NCBI RefSeq assembly: GCF_002270415.1
Contig: NZ_NNRI01000022.1
Span: 806,001-870,000, forward strand
Direction of reading: 5' to 3'
Length of the DNA: 64,000 nucleotides
From: Mesorhizobium sophorae
GTDB lineage: Bacteria > Pseudomonadota > Alphaproteobacteria > Rhizobiales > Rhizobiaceae
Shown: positions 26,385 to 35,049 of the stretch, piece by piece
How positions within the stretch are numbered: position 1 is the stretch's first letter
How the letters are laid out: each line of letters opens with the position of its first letter
Position numbers and translations under genes: made by a program
Notes under the pieces: generated by a model
Seen by the model: only the letters and a program-made list of their open reading frames with translations
Told to the model about the DNA's origin: nothing
The model's database searches: none

Positions 26385-28877
26385 ATGCCAACGCCACCCA
26401 AGCTCAAAGCCTATCGCGCCAAGCGCGAATTCTCGAAAACGCCGGAACCCGCCGGCGGGCTCGTCGCCGGCGAAGGCAACCGCTTCGTCGTCCACAAGCA
26501 TCACGCTACCGCCGATCACTATGATCTGCGCCTGCAGGTCGGCGGCGTGCTGAAGAGCTGGGCGGTGCCGCGCGGGCCTTCGCTCAATCCGGCCGACAAG
26601 CGGCTGGCGGTCGAGACCGAGGATCATCCGCTGGAATACATCGACTTCGAGGGCGTCATTCCCGAAGGCGAATATGGCGGCGGGCCGATGATCGTCTGGG
26701 ACACCGGCAGCTGGGCGCCGATGGACGATGTCGAGAAGAGCCTGCGGACCGGCGCCTTCAAGTTTCGGCTTGCCGGCGAGAAGCTCAATGGCGGCTGGAT
26801 GCTGACCAGGCTCAAACCAAAACCCGGCGAGGACGAGAACAAGAAGAACTGGCTGCTGTTCAAGGAGCGCGACCTTGCCGCCGACACCGCGCTCGACATT
26901 CTGGAAGCGCGGCCGGAAAGCGTGAAGTCCGGCAGGCGCATCGAGGAGTTGGCGGCGCCCGCGAAGCCGGCGGCCAAGCCCGAACAGGGTTCGCTGAAGC
27001 CCGGCACGCTGCCGGGTGCATTCAAGGCCCAGGCACTCAGCCGCATCGAGCCGCAGCTGGCGACGCAGGCGTCAAAGCCGCCCGATGGCGAGGATACCAA
27101 CGAGGTCTGGCTGCACGAGATCAAATTCGACGGCTACCGCACCATGGCGCATCTGAGCGACGGCATGGTCAAGCTGATCACGCGCGGCGGCATCGACTGG
27201 ACGAAGCGCTATGGCGACCTGCCGCATGCCTTCGCCAAACTGCCGTGCCGCGACGCCATCATCGACGGCGAGATCGTCGTGCTCGACGCCAAGGGCATCA
27301 GCCGTTTCGCGCTGTTGCAGGAAGCGCTGGCCGGAGGCGCCGGCAGCAGACTGCATTTCTATGCCTTCGATCTGCTTCATCTCGACGGCTGGGACCTGAC
27401 CAAGGCGCCGCTGGTCCGGCGCAAGGCGCTGCTGGCACAGATGTTGTCCGGCCTCGGCGCCAATTCCGCCATCCAGTTCTCCGACCATGTCGAAGGCTCG
27501 GGCCAGGGACTCTACGACCAGGCGTCTGAACTCGGGCTGGAGGGCGTCGTCTCCAAGCGCGCCACCGCGATCTACCAGAGCGGCCGCACCAAGAGCTGGA
27601 CCAAGACCAAGGCGCTGGCGACCGGCGACTTCGTCATCGCCGGCTACACCACCTCCGCCGCGGCCGAGGGGCTGGCAGCCCTGGGGCTTGCCGAGTTCGA
27701 GGACGGCGAACTGCACTATCGCGGCAAGGTCGGCACCGGCTTCGATACCGGGACCGCCGCCGAATTGCTGGCCAGGCTGGGGCCGCTCACATCAGGCGCG
27801 ACGGCGCCCGAAGGGGTGCCGCGCGAGATCATGCGCGAGATGCACTGGGTGCGTCCGCTGTTTTCGGCGCATATCCACTATGCCAACCGCACCGCGGACA
27901 ATGCGCTGCGCCACGCGGTGTTTCGCGGCTTGAGGGATGTCGGCCTGTCGACGCCAGTGTCGGCCAAGCGCAAGCGGCTGATCTCGGAGGCCGACCTCGC
28001 CACCATCTGGGTGACCAACCCGACGCGGCGGCTGTTCGGCAAGACCGGGCCAACCAAGCTCGACATCGCCGTCTACTACGCGCTGGTCGGCGATTTCATG
28101 CTGCCGCACATTCTGGGACGGCCGGTGTCGCTGGTGCGCTGCCCGACCGGCCTGCCTAAGGACTGCTTCTTCCAGCGCCATGCCTTCACCGGCATGCCGC
28201 CCTCGGTGGTGACCTTCGAGGCAACCAATTCCGAGGGCGAGACAAAGTCCTATCTCTCGGTCGAAGGCGCCAAGGGCTATCTGGCGCTGGCGCAGTTCGG
28301 CGTCGTCGAATTCCACACCTGGGGCACGCATCGCACCAGCCTCGACAAGCCCGACCAGATCGTCTTCGACCTCGACCCGGGCGACGGGATTTCGTGGCGC
28401 GAGGTGGTCGAGGCGGCGGTGCATATCAAGGCTGAGCTCGAGGGGCTGGGGCTGGTGCCCTTCGCCAAGACCTCGGGCGGCAGCGGCATCCACATCACCG
28501 TGCCGGTGACCGGCAAGCAGAACTGGAAGAAACTGCACCAGGCAACCAGCGCGATTTCCACGCATCTGGCGGCAACCGCGCCCGACACCTTCACCACCAC
28601 CATGGGCAAGGACAACCGCAGGAAGCGCATCTTCATCGACTATCACCGCAATGCACGCGGCCACACCTCGGCCGCCCCCTATTCGCTGCGCGCCCGCACC
28701 AACCTGCCGGCCTCGACACCGGTGAGCTGGGCGGATCTGGAGTCGATCGATGCACCGCAGGATTTGAACTATTCTTCGCTGCCGGGGCTCTTGGCGACAT
28801 CCGGCGATCCATGGGCGGAGATCGATGAGTTCGCGCGGGATTTGCCCCTTCAGAAGTTGGGTTCCTCGCGCCCATGA
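26385..28877 (+). CDS. ligD: ATP-dependent DNA ligase D (phosphoesterase-ligase-polymerase)
   Basis: 830-residue multifunctional non-homologous end-joining enzyme. Domain order is 3'-phosphoesterase (about 25-175; HKHHATADHYDLRLQ), ATP-dependent ligase (about 215-400) with adenylated Lys247 in the EIKFDGYR motif, OB fold (about 405-515), and archaeo-eukaryotic primase-like polymerase (about 560-825; VFDLDPGDG near 662, GSGIHITVP). It repairs double-strand breaks with Ku, encoded 200 bases downstream. The ATG at 26385 begins the family-typical lysine-rich start (LKAYRAKREFSKTPEP); ATG 26352 would add 11 residues. Confidence 0.96.
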   Translation: MPTPPKLKAYRAKREFSKTPEPAGGLVAGEGNRFVVHKHHATADHYDLRLQVGGVLKSWAVPRGPSLNPADKRLAVETEDHPLEYIDFEGVIPEGEYGGGPMIVWDTGSWAPMDDVEKSLRTGAFKFRLAGEKLNGGWMLTRLKPKPGEDENKKNWLLFKERDLAADTALDILEARPESVKSGRRIEELAAPAKPAAKPEQGSLKPGTLPGAFKAQALSRIEPQLATQASKPPDGEDTNEVWLHEIKFDGYRTMAHLSDGMVKLITRGGIDWTKRYGDLPHAFAKLPCRDAIIDGEIVVLDAKGISRFALLQEALAGGAGSRLHFYAFDLLHLDGWDLTKAPLVRRKALLAQMLSGLGANSAIQFSDHVEGSGQGLYDQASELGLEGVVSKRATAIYQSGRTKSWTKTKALATGDFVIAGYTTSAAAEGLAALGLAEFEDGELHYRGKVGTGFDTGTAAELLARLGPLTSGATAPEGVPREIMREMHWVRPLFSAHIHYANRTADNALRHAVFRGLRDVGLSTPVSAKRKRLISEADLATIWVTNPTRRLFGKTGPTKLDIAVYYALVGDFMLPHILGRPVSLVRCPTGLPKDCFFQRHAFTGMPPSVVTFEATNSEGETKSYLSVEGAKGYLALAQFGVVEFHTWGTHRTSLDKPDQIVFDLDPGDGISWREVVEAAVHIKAELEGLGLVPFAKTSGGSGIHITVPVTGKQNWKKLHQATSAISTHLAATAPDTFTTTMGKDNRRKRIFIDYHRNARGHTSAAPYSLRARTNLPASTPVSWADLESIDAPQDLNYSSLPGLLATSGDPWAEIDEFARDLPLQKLGSSRP

Positions 28878-28897
28878 AACGGGGCGAGGCACCCAAG

Positions 28898-28986
28898 TCC
28901 ATCGACGGTCCTGACAATTTGAATTATTCTCCGCCCTCGACCCTGTGCCGACCTAAAAGATTTCGTCAGGGATTTGCCTGTATTGT
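28898..28986 (+). pseudogene. Decayed remnant of a second ligD 3' end
   Basis: Just after the ligD stop, the DNA encodes SIDGPDNLNYS, closely matching SIDAPQDLNYS near the LigD C-terminus. After a gap of about 23 bases and a frame change comes DFVRDLPV, matching EFARDLPL from the last LigD residues. Order and spacing follow the ligD tail, with an internal deletion. This is best explained as the eroded end of an older or duplicated ligD copy. Confidence 0.7.
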
Positions 28987-29080
28987 GCGGGGTCGGTGTA
29001 GGATTTCAGTGGCGTCGCTCGTCCTTCGGACGAACAGCGCTGCACCGATGTGACAGTGCATGGCCGCGTAGGAGTGTTTC

Positions 29081-29986
29081 ATGGCGCCCAGGGCAAGTTG
29101 GAAAGGTTACCTCAAGCTCAGCCTCGTCAGCTGTCCGGTGCGGCTATACCCCGCCACCAGCGCGAGCGAACGCATCAGTTTCAACCAGCTGCACAAGAAG
29201 ACCCACAACCGCATCAACATGAAGCCGGTCGATCCCGAACTGGGGCTGGTCGAGCGTTCGGATCTGGTCAAGGGCTACGAATACGAGGACAAGCAGTACA
29301 TCATCATCGATGACGCAGACCTCGACGCGGTGCGCATCGAATCCAACCACACGATGAACATCGAGGCCTTCGTCGACGAGGGCGAGGTCGACGTCATCTA
29401 TCAGGACGCGCCCTACTACATGGCGCCCGACGGCGCGATGGCGGAGGAAACCTTCGCCGTGCTGCGCGAAGCGATGCGCAAATCCGGCAAGCTGGCCATC
29501 GCCCGGCTGGTGCTGTCCAGCCGCGAGCGGGTGGTGACGATCGGTGCGCGCGAGAACGGCATGTTCGTGTGTACGTTGAGAAACCCGAACGAAGTGCGTG
29601 GAACGGCTGAATATTTTGGCAACATTCCAGCCGGCAAGCCCGACGCGGAAATGCTGCAATTGGCCGAAGCGCTCATCAAGCAGAAGGAAACCACCTTCGA
29701 TCCGAAGAATTATGAGGACCGCTATGAGATCGCGCTGATGACGATGATCCGCGAGAAGCTGAAGGGCCACAAGCCAATCATCGCGGCGGCCCCCGAACGC
29801 GGCAATGTCATCAATCTGATGGATGCGCTGAAGGCCAGCCTGTCGCAATCGAAGCCGCCGGCCAAGTCGAAAAGCAAGGCCGACGAGGTCGCCAAGCCCG
29901 CGACCAAGAAGGCGGCAGCGGGCGGCGCTGTTGAAAATCCGCTGAAGGCCAATCTGCTGAAGGCGGTCGGCAAGAGCAAGAAATGA
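29081..29986 (+). CDS. ku: Ku protein, non-homologous end joining
   Basis: 301-residue bacterial Ku that would form a homodimeric ring on DNA ends and recruit LigD. The core (SWKGYLKLSLVSCPVRLYPA, KGYEYEDKQYIIIDDADLD, LARLVLSSRERVVTI-like strand) spans residues 5-250. The C-terminal 50 residues are rich in lysine and alanine, as in other bacterial Ku tails that bind DNA and LigD. The ATG at 29081 follows a GGAG. The stop overlaps the next gene by 4 bases. Confidence 0.96.
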   Translation: MAPRASWKGYLKLSLVSCPVRLYPATSASERISFNQLHKKTHNRINMKPVDPELGLVERSDLVKGYEYEDKQYIIIDDADLDAVRIESNHTMNIEAFVDEGEVDVIYQDAPYYMAPDGAMAEETFAVLREAMRKSGKLAIARLVLSSRERVVTIGARENGMFVCTLRNPNEVRGTAEYFGNIPAGKPDAEMLQLAEALIKQKETTFDPKNYEDRYEIALMTMIREKLKGHKPIIAAAPERGNVINLMDALKASLSQSKPPAKSKSKADEVAKPATKKAAAGGAVENPLKANLLKAVGKSKK

Positions 29987-31110
29987 CGGCACAAGCCGTC
30001 CTGGTCCCGGGGGCCGTCTTCGGCGCGATCGGCGCGCTGGCGGCGTTTCCGCTCAGGCTCGCGGCACGCGAGGTCGAGCGCCAGCACGGCCAGTTGCGGC
30101 GCGGCGTCACCAGGCGCACCACGCATGTCGTGTTCGGCCGCTCCGTGCTGGCCAGGGCCGGGCTTGCCAAGAACGGCGACGCCGAGATCGAGCGCCGCGT
30201 CGCTGCCGAGCGCATGGCCGGCCGTGTTCTGATCAGCGAGAATGGTTTCTTGCGCATGCTCGGGCTGATGAAGGCGCCGGAGGCGTCCTCGCTGTCGAGG
30301 CAATCGCTGATCGAACAGTCGCGGCTGCCAGGCGCCGACCTTGACCTGTTGTCGCTGTTCGATGCCTTCGAACATGACGGCGAACCCTATTCCTTCCGCG
30401 ACCTGATCCTGGCCCGCAAATATGCCGGGCTGGTGGCCGGCGGGGCGACGTGGGGCGCGATCGCGCGTTCCGTCCATCGCTCCGGGCCGGTGGCTTCGCT
30501 GACCGCCAAGTCGCTCAATGTCGGCTCGCAGCATGGGCGGCCCGACGCAATCTATCTCGAGGGCGGCCAGAGCGAGCTCGACGGGCAATTGCTGTTCGAT
30601 CTGGGCACCGCCGGTTCAGCTGGCGACGACACGCTGGAAGAGCTGTTCGAGGAGGCCGAAGCGGCTGAGGAGGGCGGCGACCATGACGGGGCAGCCGCGC
30701 TCTACCAGCGCTGTCTGGCCATCGACCCGGGCGATGCCTTTGCCGCCTTCAACCGCGCCAACTGCCTGCGCGCCGGCGGCCACGCGAGGGACGCCGCGCA
30801 CGATTATGCCCGTGCGATAAAGCTCGACCCGGTCTTCGTCGAGGCATGGTTCAATCTGGCAGGGCTGATGAGCGAGCAAGGCCGCGAAGCCTCGGCGCGA
30901 AGGCATCTGCAGAAGGCCATCGCGCTAGACAAGACCTATGCCGATCCGGTGTTCAACCTCGCCCGGCTGGAATTCGACGCCGGCAATTTGCCGGAGGCGC
31001 GCCGCAACTGGGCGCGCTATCTCGAACTGGATAGCGATTCCGAATGGGCGCGGGTTGCGGCCAAGGGGGTGCAGTTCGTGGATATGCAACTGGCGCGGAC
31101 GGCTGGGTGA
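29983..31110 (+). CDS. BRCT-like / MerR-like HTH / TPR protein coupled to Ku
   Basis: 375 residues. Residues 1-100 have a BRCT-like pattern (GAVFGAIGALAAFPL, RRTTHVVFGRSVL, then VLISENGFLRMLG). Residues 125-165 (YSFRDLILARKYAGLVAGGA) resemble the MerR-type winged HTH. From about 205 onwards are four TPR-like repeats ending in ARYLELDSDSEWA. It overlaps ku by 4 bases (ATGA), so both are translated together. A cytosolic scaffold or regulator of end joining is the reasonable inference; the domain assignments are by eye. Similar proteins are, as I recall, usually named only tetratricopeptide repeat protein. Confidence 0.85.
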   Translation: MTAQAVLVPGAVFGAIGALAAFPLRLAAREVERQHGQLRRGVTRRTTHVVFGRSVLARAGLAKNGDAEIERRVAAERMAGRVLISENGFLRMLGLMKAPEASSLSRQSLIEQSRLPGADLDLLSLFDAFEHDGEPYSFRDLILARKYAGLVAGGATWGAIARSVHRSGPVASLTAKSLNVGSQHGRPDAIYLEGGQSELDGQLLFDLGTAGSAGDDTLEELFEEAEAAEEGGDHDGAAALYQRCLAIDPGDAFAAFNRANCLRAGGHARDAAHDYARAIKLDPVFVEAWFNLAGLMSEQGREASARRHLQKAIALDKTYADPVFNLARLEFDAGNLPEARRNWARYLELDSDSEWARVAAKGVQFVDMQLARTAG

Positions 31111-31134
31111 GGGGATTGATGCTGGCGCTTGAAC

Positions 31135-31289
31135 ACCCCCCTCTGTCCTGCCGGACATCTCCCCCGCAAGGGGGGAGATTGGATGTCGCCACCGCTTTCC
31201 CCAATCGCCAACGTTGGACATTGAGCGGAACGTCAAAGCTGCCGATCTCCCCCCTTGCGGGGGAGATGTCCGGCAGGACAGAGGGGGGT
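31135..31289. repeat. Perfect 45-bp inverted repeat with 65-base loop
   Basis: The 45 bases at 31135-31179 recur exactly as reverse complement at 31245-31289. Each arm itself contains a smaller hairpin (ATCTCCCCC, GCAA, GGGGGGAGAT). I recall this CTGTCCTGCCGGACATCTC-type element as a dispersed intergenic repeat in Mesorhizobium. It sits between the Ku-partner gene and the hydrolase gene, so it could act as a terminator or RNA-stabilising structure. Confidence 0.9.
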
Positions 31290-31324
31290 TGGACGGAACA
31301 CGACCTCTCGGGGAAGGCCGCCCT

Positions 31325-31969
31325 ATGACCACCTTCCTCTTCGACGGCCCCGAGACCGCCCCCGTCGCCATCCTGCTCGCGCATGGCGCCGGCGCGTCGA
31401 TGGATTCTCCCTCGATGACGGCCACCGCCAAGTCGCTGGCGGCGACTGGCTTCCAGGTCGCGCGCTTCGAATTCCACTACATGGCAGCCCGCCGCTACGG
31501 GCATCGCAAGCCGCCGCCGCGGGCCGAGACGGTGAACCCGGAATATGTCAAGGCGATCGCCGACCTCAGGACGAAGGGCGTAACCGGCCCACTCATCATC
31601 GGCGGCAAGTCGATGGGCGGGCGCGTCGCCTCGATGGTCGCCGACGAGATGTTTGCCAAGGGCGAGATATCGGGCCTGCTGTGCCTCGGCTATCCCTTTC
31701 ATCCGCCGGCCAAGCCCGAGCAATTGCGGACCAAACATCTCGCCAACCTGAAGACGCCGACGCTGATCTTCCAGGGCACACGTGACGAGTTCGGGACGCA
31801 GGACGAGGTCGCGACTTACGCGCTTTCCGACCAGATCGAAATCGTTTGGCTGGAGGATGGCGACCATGATCTCAAACCGCGCAAGAGCGTTTCAGGATTT
31901 TCGGCGGCCGAACACTTGAAGACGCTGGCCGAGGCTGTGAAGGCGTGGACGGGCCGGATCGTTTCCTGA
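31325..31969 (+). CDS. Alpha/beta hydrolase (KANL3/Tex30-like)
   Basis: 214-residue serine hydrolase. The nucleophile elbow is GGKSMGG (Ser96), the acid is Asp154 in GTRDEFG and the base His181 in DGDHDLKPRK; the oxyanion region is LLAHGAGASMDSP. This is the small alpha/beta hydrolase family related to Tex30 and dienelactone hydrolases; its substrate is unknown. The cytosolic protein starts at the ATG at 31325, shortly after the inverted repeat, and is followed after 4 bases by exonuclease III. Confidence 0.87.
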   Translation: MTTFLFDGPETAPVAILLAHGAGASMDSPSMTATAKSLAATGFQVARFEFHYMAARRYGHRKPPPRAETVNPEYVKAIADLRTKGVTGPLIIGGKSMGGRVASMVADEMFAKGEISGLLCLGYPFHPPAKPEQLRTKHLANLKTPTLIFQGTRDEFGTQDEVATYALSDQIEIVWLEDGDHDLKPRKSVSGFSAAEHLKTLAEAVKAWTGRIVS

Positions 31970-31973
31970 GCCG

Positions 31974-32750
31974 ATGAAAATCGCCTCCTTCAACATCAAC
32001 AACGTCAACAGCCGGCTGGAGAACCTGCTGGCATGGCTGGCGACGGCAAAGCCTGATGTCGTGTGCCTGCAGGAACTGAAGGCGCGCGACACGCAGTTTC
32101 CGCGTTCGGCATTGGCCGCGGCCGGCTATGGCGCGGTGTGGAAGGGCGAGCCGACCTGGAACGGCGTCGCCTTACTGGCGCGGGCCTCGGAACCGGTGCT
32201 GACCCGCGATGCCTTGCCGGGCGACGATGCCGACAAGCAGAGCCGCTACATCGAGGCGGCGGTGGACGGCATCGTCATCGCTTGCCTTTATGCGCCGAAC
32301 GGCAACCCTCAGCCCGGCCCGAAATTCGCCTACAAGCTCGCCTGGCATGAACGGCTGGAGGCACACGCCGAGCAGCTGTTGGACACCGGCCTACCGGTGG
32401 TGCTGGCCGGCGACTACAACATCGTGCCCGAGCCGCGCGACATCTACGCCACCCGCTCCTATGACGACAACGCGCTGGTGCAGCCGGAAAGCCGGGCGTC
32501 CTTCGCCCGCCTGATCGAGCAGGGCTGGACGGATGCCCTGCGCAAGAAGCACCCGAAGGAGACGCTCTATACGTTCTGGGATTATCGCCGAAACCGCTGG
32601 CCGCGCGACGCGGGGCTCAGGCTCGACCATATCCTGCTGTCGAAGACACTGTCGCGCCGTCTCACCGCCGCCGGGATCGACCGCGAGGTGCGCGGGCAAG
32701 ACGGCGCCAGCGACCATGCGCCGGTCTGGGTGGAGCTCAGGTCAGCTTGA
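31974..32750 (+). CDS. xth: Exodeoxyribonuclease III / AP endonuclease
   Basis: 258 residues. It cuts at abasic sites and removes 3' blocking groups in base excision repair. Family signatures: MKIASFNINNVNSRL, the metal-binding Glu34 in CLQELKA, the GDYNIVPEPRDIY loop, RLDHILLS and the catalytic SDHAPVWVEL at the C-terminus. It is four bases downstream of the hydrolase gene, so the two form an operon. Together with ligD and ku it makes this region a DNA repair neighbourhood. Confidence 0.95.
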   Translation: MKIASFNINNVNSRLENLLAWLATAKPDVVCLQELKARDTQFPRSALAAAGYGAVWKGEPTWNGVALLARASEPVLTRDALPGDDADKQSRYIEAAVDGIVIACLYAPNGNPQPGPKFAYKLAWHERLEAHAEQLLDTGLPVVLAGDYNIVPEPRDIYATRSYDDNALVQPESRASFARLIEQGWTDALRKKHPKETLYTFWDYRRNRWPRDAGLRLDHILLSKTLSRRLTAAGIDREVRGQDGASDHAPVWVELRSA

Positions 32751-32871
32751 TGGGAACCTCGACGCCGCCGCTTTCGCATGCGCCATTTTGCGAACACCTT
32801 TTCCACTGGTAATCTCGTGAACTGAACTTTGCGGCGTGGGGCGAAGCCTGCGATGGCGCCGAGGGGGGCCG

Positions 32872-34482
32872 ATGAACAGAGTCGTCGACAGGCTGATTGC
32901 AATCATCCTGCTGGTGGTGGCCGTGGCTTGCGTCTGGCGCGCCTGGCTGGTGCTTGGCGATGCAGTCGTCGTCTGGCGCGGTGTCTCGCCTTCCGCCGAG
33001 GCTTCCGCCTCCATCCGGTTGGCCGCATTGGTGGTGGCGGCACTCGCTTGCCTGATTGGCGCTCTGCTGTTCTGGGCAGGTCGTCTGCCGGGGCGCCCGA
33101 ACCATCAGGCCGGCGCGCCGCTGTTCGGCCGTGCGGCGGAAGTGCAAGACACCGGCAGGCCCGGCCTGCGCAAGGTGTTTCTCGCCCTGCCATTGGTTGT
33201 GCTTGCGGTGCTGGCCGTCGACCGGTTCGGCCCCTGGCATGATCGCGGTGGCGAAATTGCCAGCCAGCCCGGCGAACCCAAGCCCAACGAACCCAAGCAG
33301 AATGAACCCAAGCCTGCCGAGCCGAAGGGGCAGGACGTCGCCAGTGCGCCGCCGGTCCAGGAACCGGCAGTTCCACCGGCAGCCACGCCGCCGGCGCCAT
33401 CTCCGCCCGCCCCACCACCGGAAGCGGTCAACCCGCCCGCGGCCCTAGAGCCGCTGACTCCGCCCGCGCTCGCGCCGCCAACGCCGCCTACGCCCGTTCC
33501 GGCACCGCCGGAGGTCGCTGTGATCCCGCCACCGACCGTCGCGCCTCTGCCCCCACCTCCGCCACCGCTGCCGACCGAGCCCGAGGGTCATCGCGACGCT
33601 GTCGTCTGGCTGGCCGTGGCGACCGACGGGCACTCGATCATGAGCGCTTCCACCGACCACACGATCAAGCTCTGGGACATCGCCGGCAAGCATCTGATCC
33701 GCACCCTCGGCGCCCACAAGGATATGGTGCGCACGGCGCTGTTCATGCCCGATGGCGTCAGCGCGCTGACCGCCGGCGACGACGGCGAGATGGTGCAGCG
33801 GAAACTTTCCGACGGCGCTGTGCTGCATGTCTTTTCGGCGGGCGAGAATGGCGGTGTGAACAAGCTGGCGATCAGCCCGGACGGCAAGCGTGCCGTGACC
33901 GGCCACGAGACCGGCAACGTCATCGTCTGGGACCTAGAAAAGGGCACCGTGCTGCATGTGATGAGCGGGCACGACTGGTCGGTCAGCGCTGTCGCCGTCT
34001 CGCCCGACGGCACTCGCGCCGTCTCGGGCAGCATCGATGGCACTCTCAAACTCTGGGACATCGACAGCGGCAAGCAGCTGCGCAGCTGGCATGGGCATGA
34101 GCATGGCACCTATGGCGCCGTGTTCACCGCCGACGGCCATCATCTAATCACCGGCAGCGGCGACTACACGATCAAGCTCTGGGACCTCGACAGCGGCCGC
34201 GAAGTGCGCCGCTTCGATGGCCATGAGGGCACCGTCTACACGTTGGCGCTGTCGGCCGACGGCAAGCGCCTGGTCTCCGGTTCGCTCGACGGCACGGCGC
34301 GCCTGTGGGACATGGAAACCGGCAATCAGGTCGCCATGTTCGACAGCCAGAGCGGCCCGATCTATGCGGTGGCCTTCGCCGCCGACGGCACGGTGCTGAC
34401 CGGCGGCTACGACCGTACCATCCGCGACTGGCCGGCCGCAGGCGGCGACGGCGTGGTGCTGTTTGCAGGGGCGCCGGGGTGA
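32872..34482 (+). CDS. Membrane-anchored seven-repeat WD40 protein
   Basis: 536 residues. Three hydrophobic helices lie in the first 130 residues (LIAIILLVVAVACVWRAWLV; LVVAALACLIGALLFW; LPLVVLAVLAVDRF). A Pro/Glu/Lys-rich linker (NEPKQNEPKPAEPK, then Pro-Ala-rich) follows to about 240. Seven WD40 repeats (GHRDAVVWLAVATDGH to the last TIRDWPA) should close a single propeller, which after three helices would lie outside the cytosol if the N-terminus is inside. Such propellers are protein-interaction platforms; the partner is unknown. The ATG at 32872 follows GAGGGGGG. Confidence 0.9.
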   Translation: MNRVVDRLIAIILLVVAVACVWRAWLVLGDAVVVWRGVSPSAEASASIRLAALVVAALACLIGALLFWAGRLPGRPNHQAGAPLFGRAAEVQDTGRPGLRKVFLALPLVVLAVLAVDRFGPWHDRGGEIASQPGEPKPNEPKQNEPKPAEPKGQDVASAPPVQEPAVPPAATPPAPSPPAPPPEAVNPPAALEPLTPPALAPPTPPTPVPAPPEVAVIPPPTVAPLPPPPPPLPTEPEGHRDAVVWLAVATDGHSIMSASTDHTIKLWDIAGKHLIRTLGAHKDMVRTALFMPDGVSALTAGDDGEMVQRKLSDGAVLHVFSAGENGGVNKLAISPDGKRAVTGHETGNVIVWDLEKGTVLHVMSGHDWSVSAVAVSPDGTRAVSGSIDGTLKLWDIDSGKQLRSWHGHEHGTYGAVFTADGHHLITGSGDYTIKLWDLDSGREVRRFDGHEGTVYTLALSADGKRLVSGSLDGTARLWDMETGNQVAMFDSQSGPIYAVAFAADGTVLTGGYDRTIRDWPAAGGDGVVLFAGAPG

Positions 34483-34528
34483 ATGGCGCGCCCGAGGAGC
34501 GGCCGGAGCCATTGCGGGGCGGGGTCAG

Positions 34529-35013
34529 CTACAGCTTCACGCCATGATCGGGTTCGAAACGATGCAGGACCTCGCGTGCTTCAATATCGACCTCTTCTCG
34601 TCTGTCATCTTCGCTGGGATGATCCGCTAATCGGCGCAGATCCTCCTCCAGGCCGCGAAGAACGTCCATCGGCAATCTTTGCACGATCGAGTTGATGCAG
34701 TGCCACTTTTGAGTTCCATCCTTTCCCTGAAGGATACGTGAGACCGGATTGATCAGCGGTGTCCCCAAAGTGACAAGGAAATCAGCGATGGGACTAGCCA
34801 CCGGCCATCGGCAGTCCACTCCAACAGTTGGTCCAAAATCGGCGCAACCGCCGGATAGCCCGCTTCGACAATCAGAGCGATTGAGTCAAGATCGTGCTTG
34901 TCGCGTGGGAGCAGGCTCTGTGGGTCAATCATACAAGTCGCTTTCCGCCCATAATCTCTACGCTTTTTGAGTGCTCGAAGATTGCTGTCAATGGCCACAC
35001 GCCTGTCAACCAT
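34529..35013 (-). pseudogene. Frameshifted DUF5071-family gene
   Basis: Two overlapping minus-strand frames encode consecutive parts of one protein. The first (35013 downwards) gives LLPRDKHDLDSIALIVEAGY and ends AVAPILDQLLEW. The second continues CRWPVASPIADFLVTLGTPL to EEVDIEAREVL. Together they follow the DUF5071 pattern. Around 34810-34820 only 8 bases separate the LLEW and WPVA motifs, where I recall about 15 in the family, so a 7-base deletion is likely. It may be a real lesion or a sequence error. Confidence 0.7.
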
Positions 35014-35049
35014 CCTTGACCCTCTCGCCGCCCACGCTATGTTCGCGCC

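Noticed and set aside
26075-34482. LigD-Ku-WD40 region considered as an antiphage island
   Set aside because: No nuclease-effector, toxin or mobile-element genes accompany it. The genes fit ordinary DNA repair plus unrelated neighbours.
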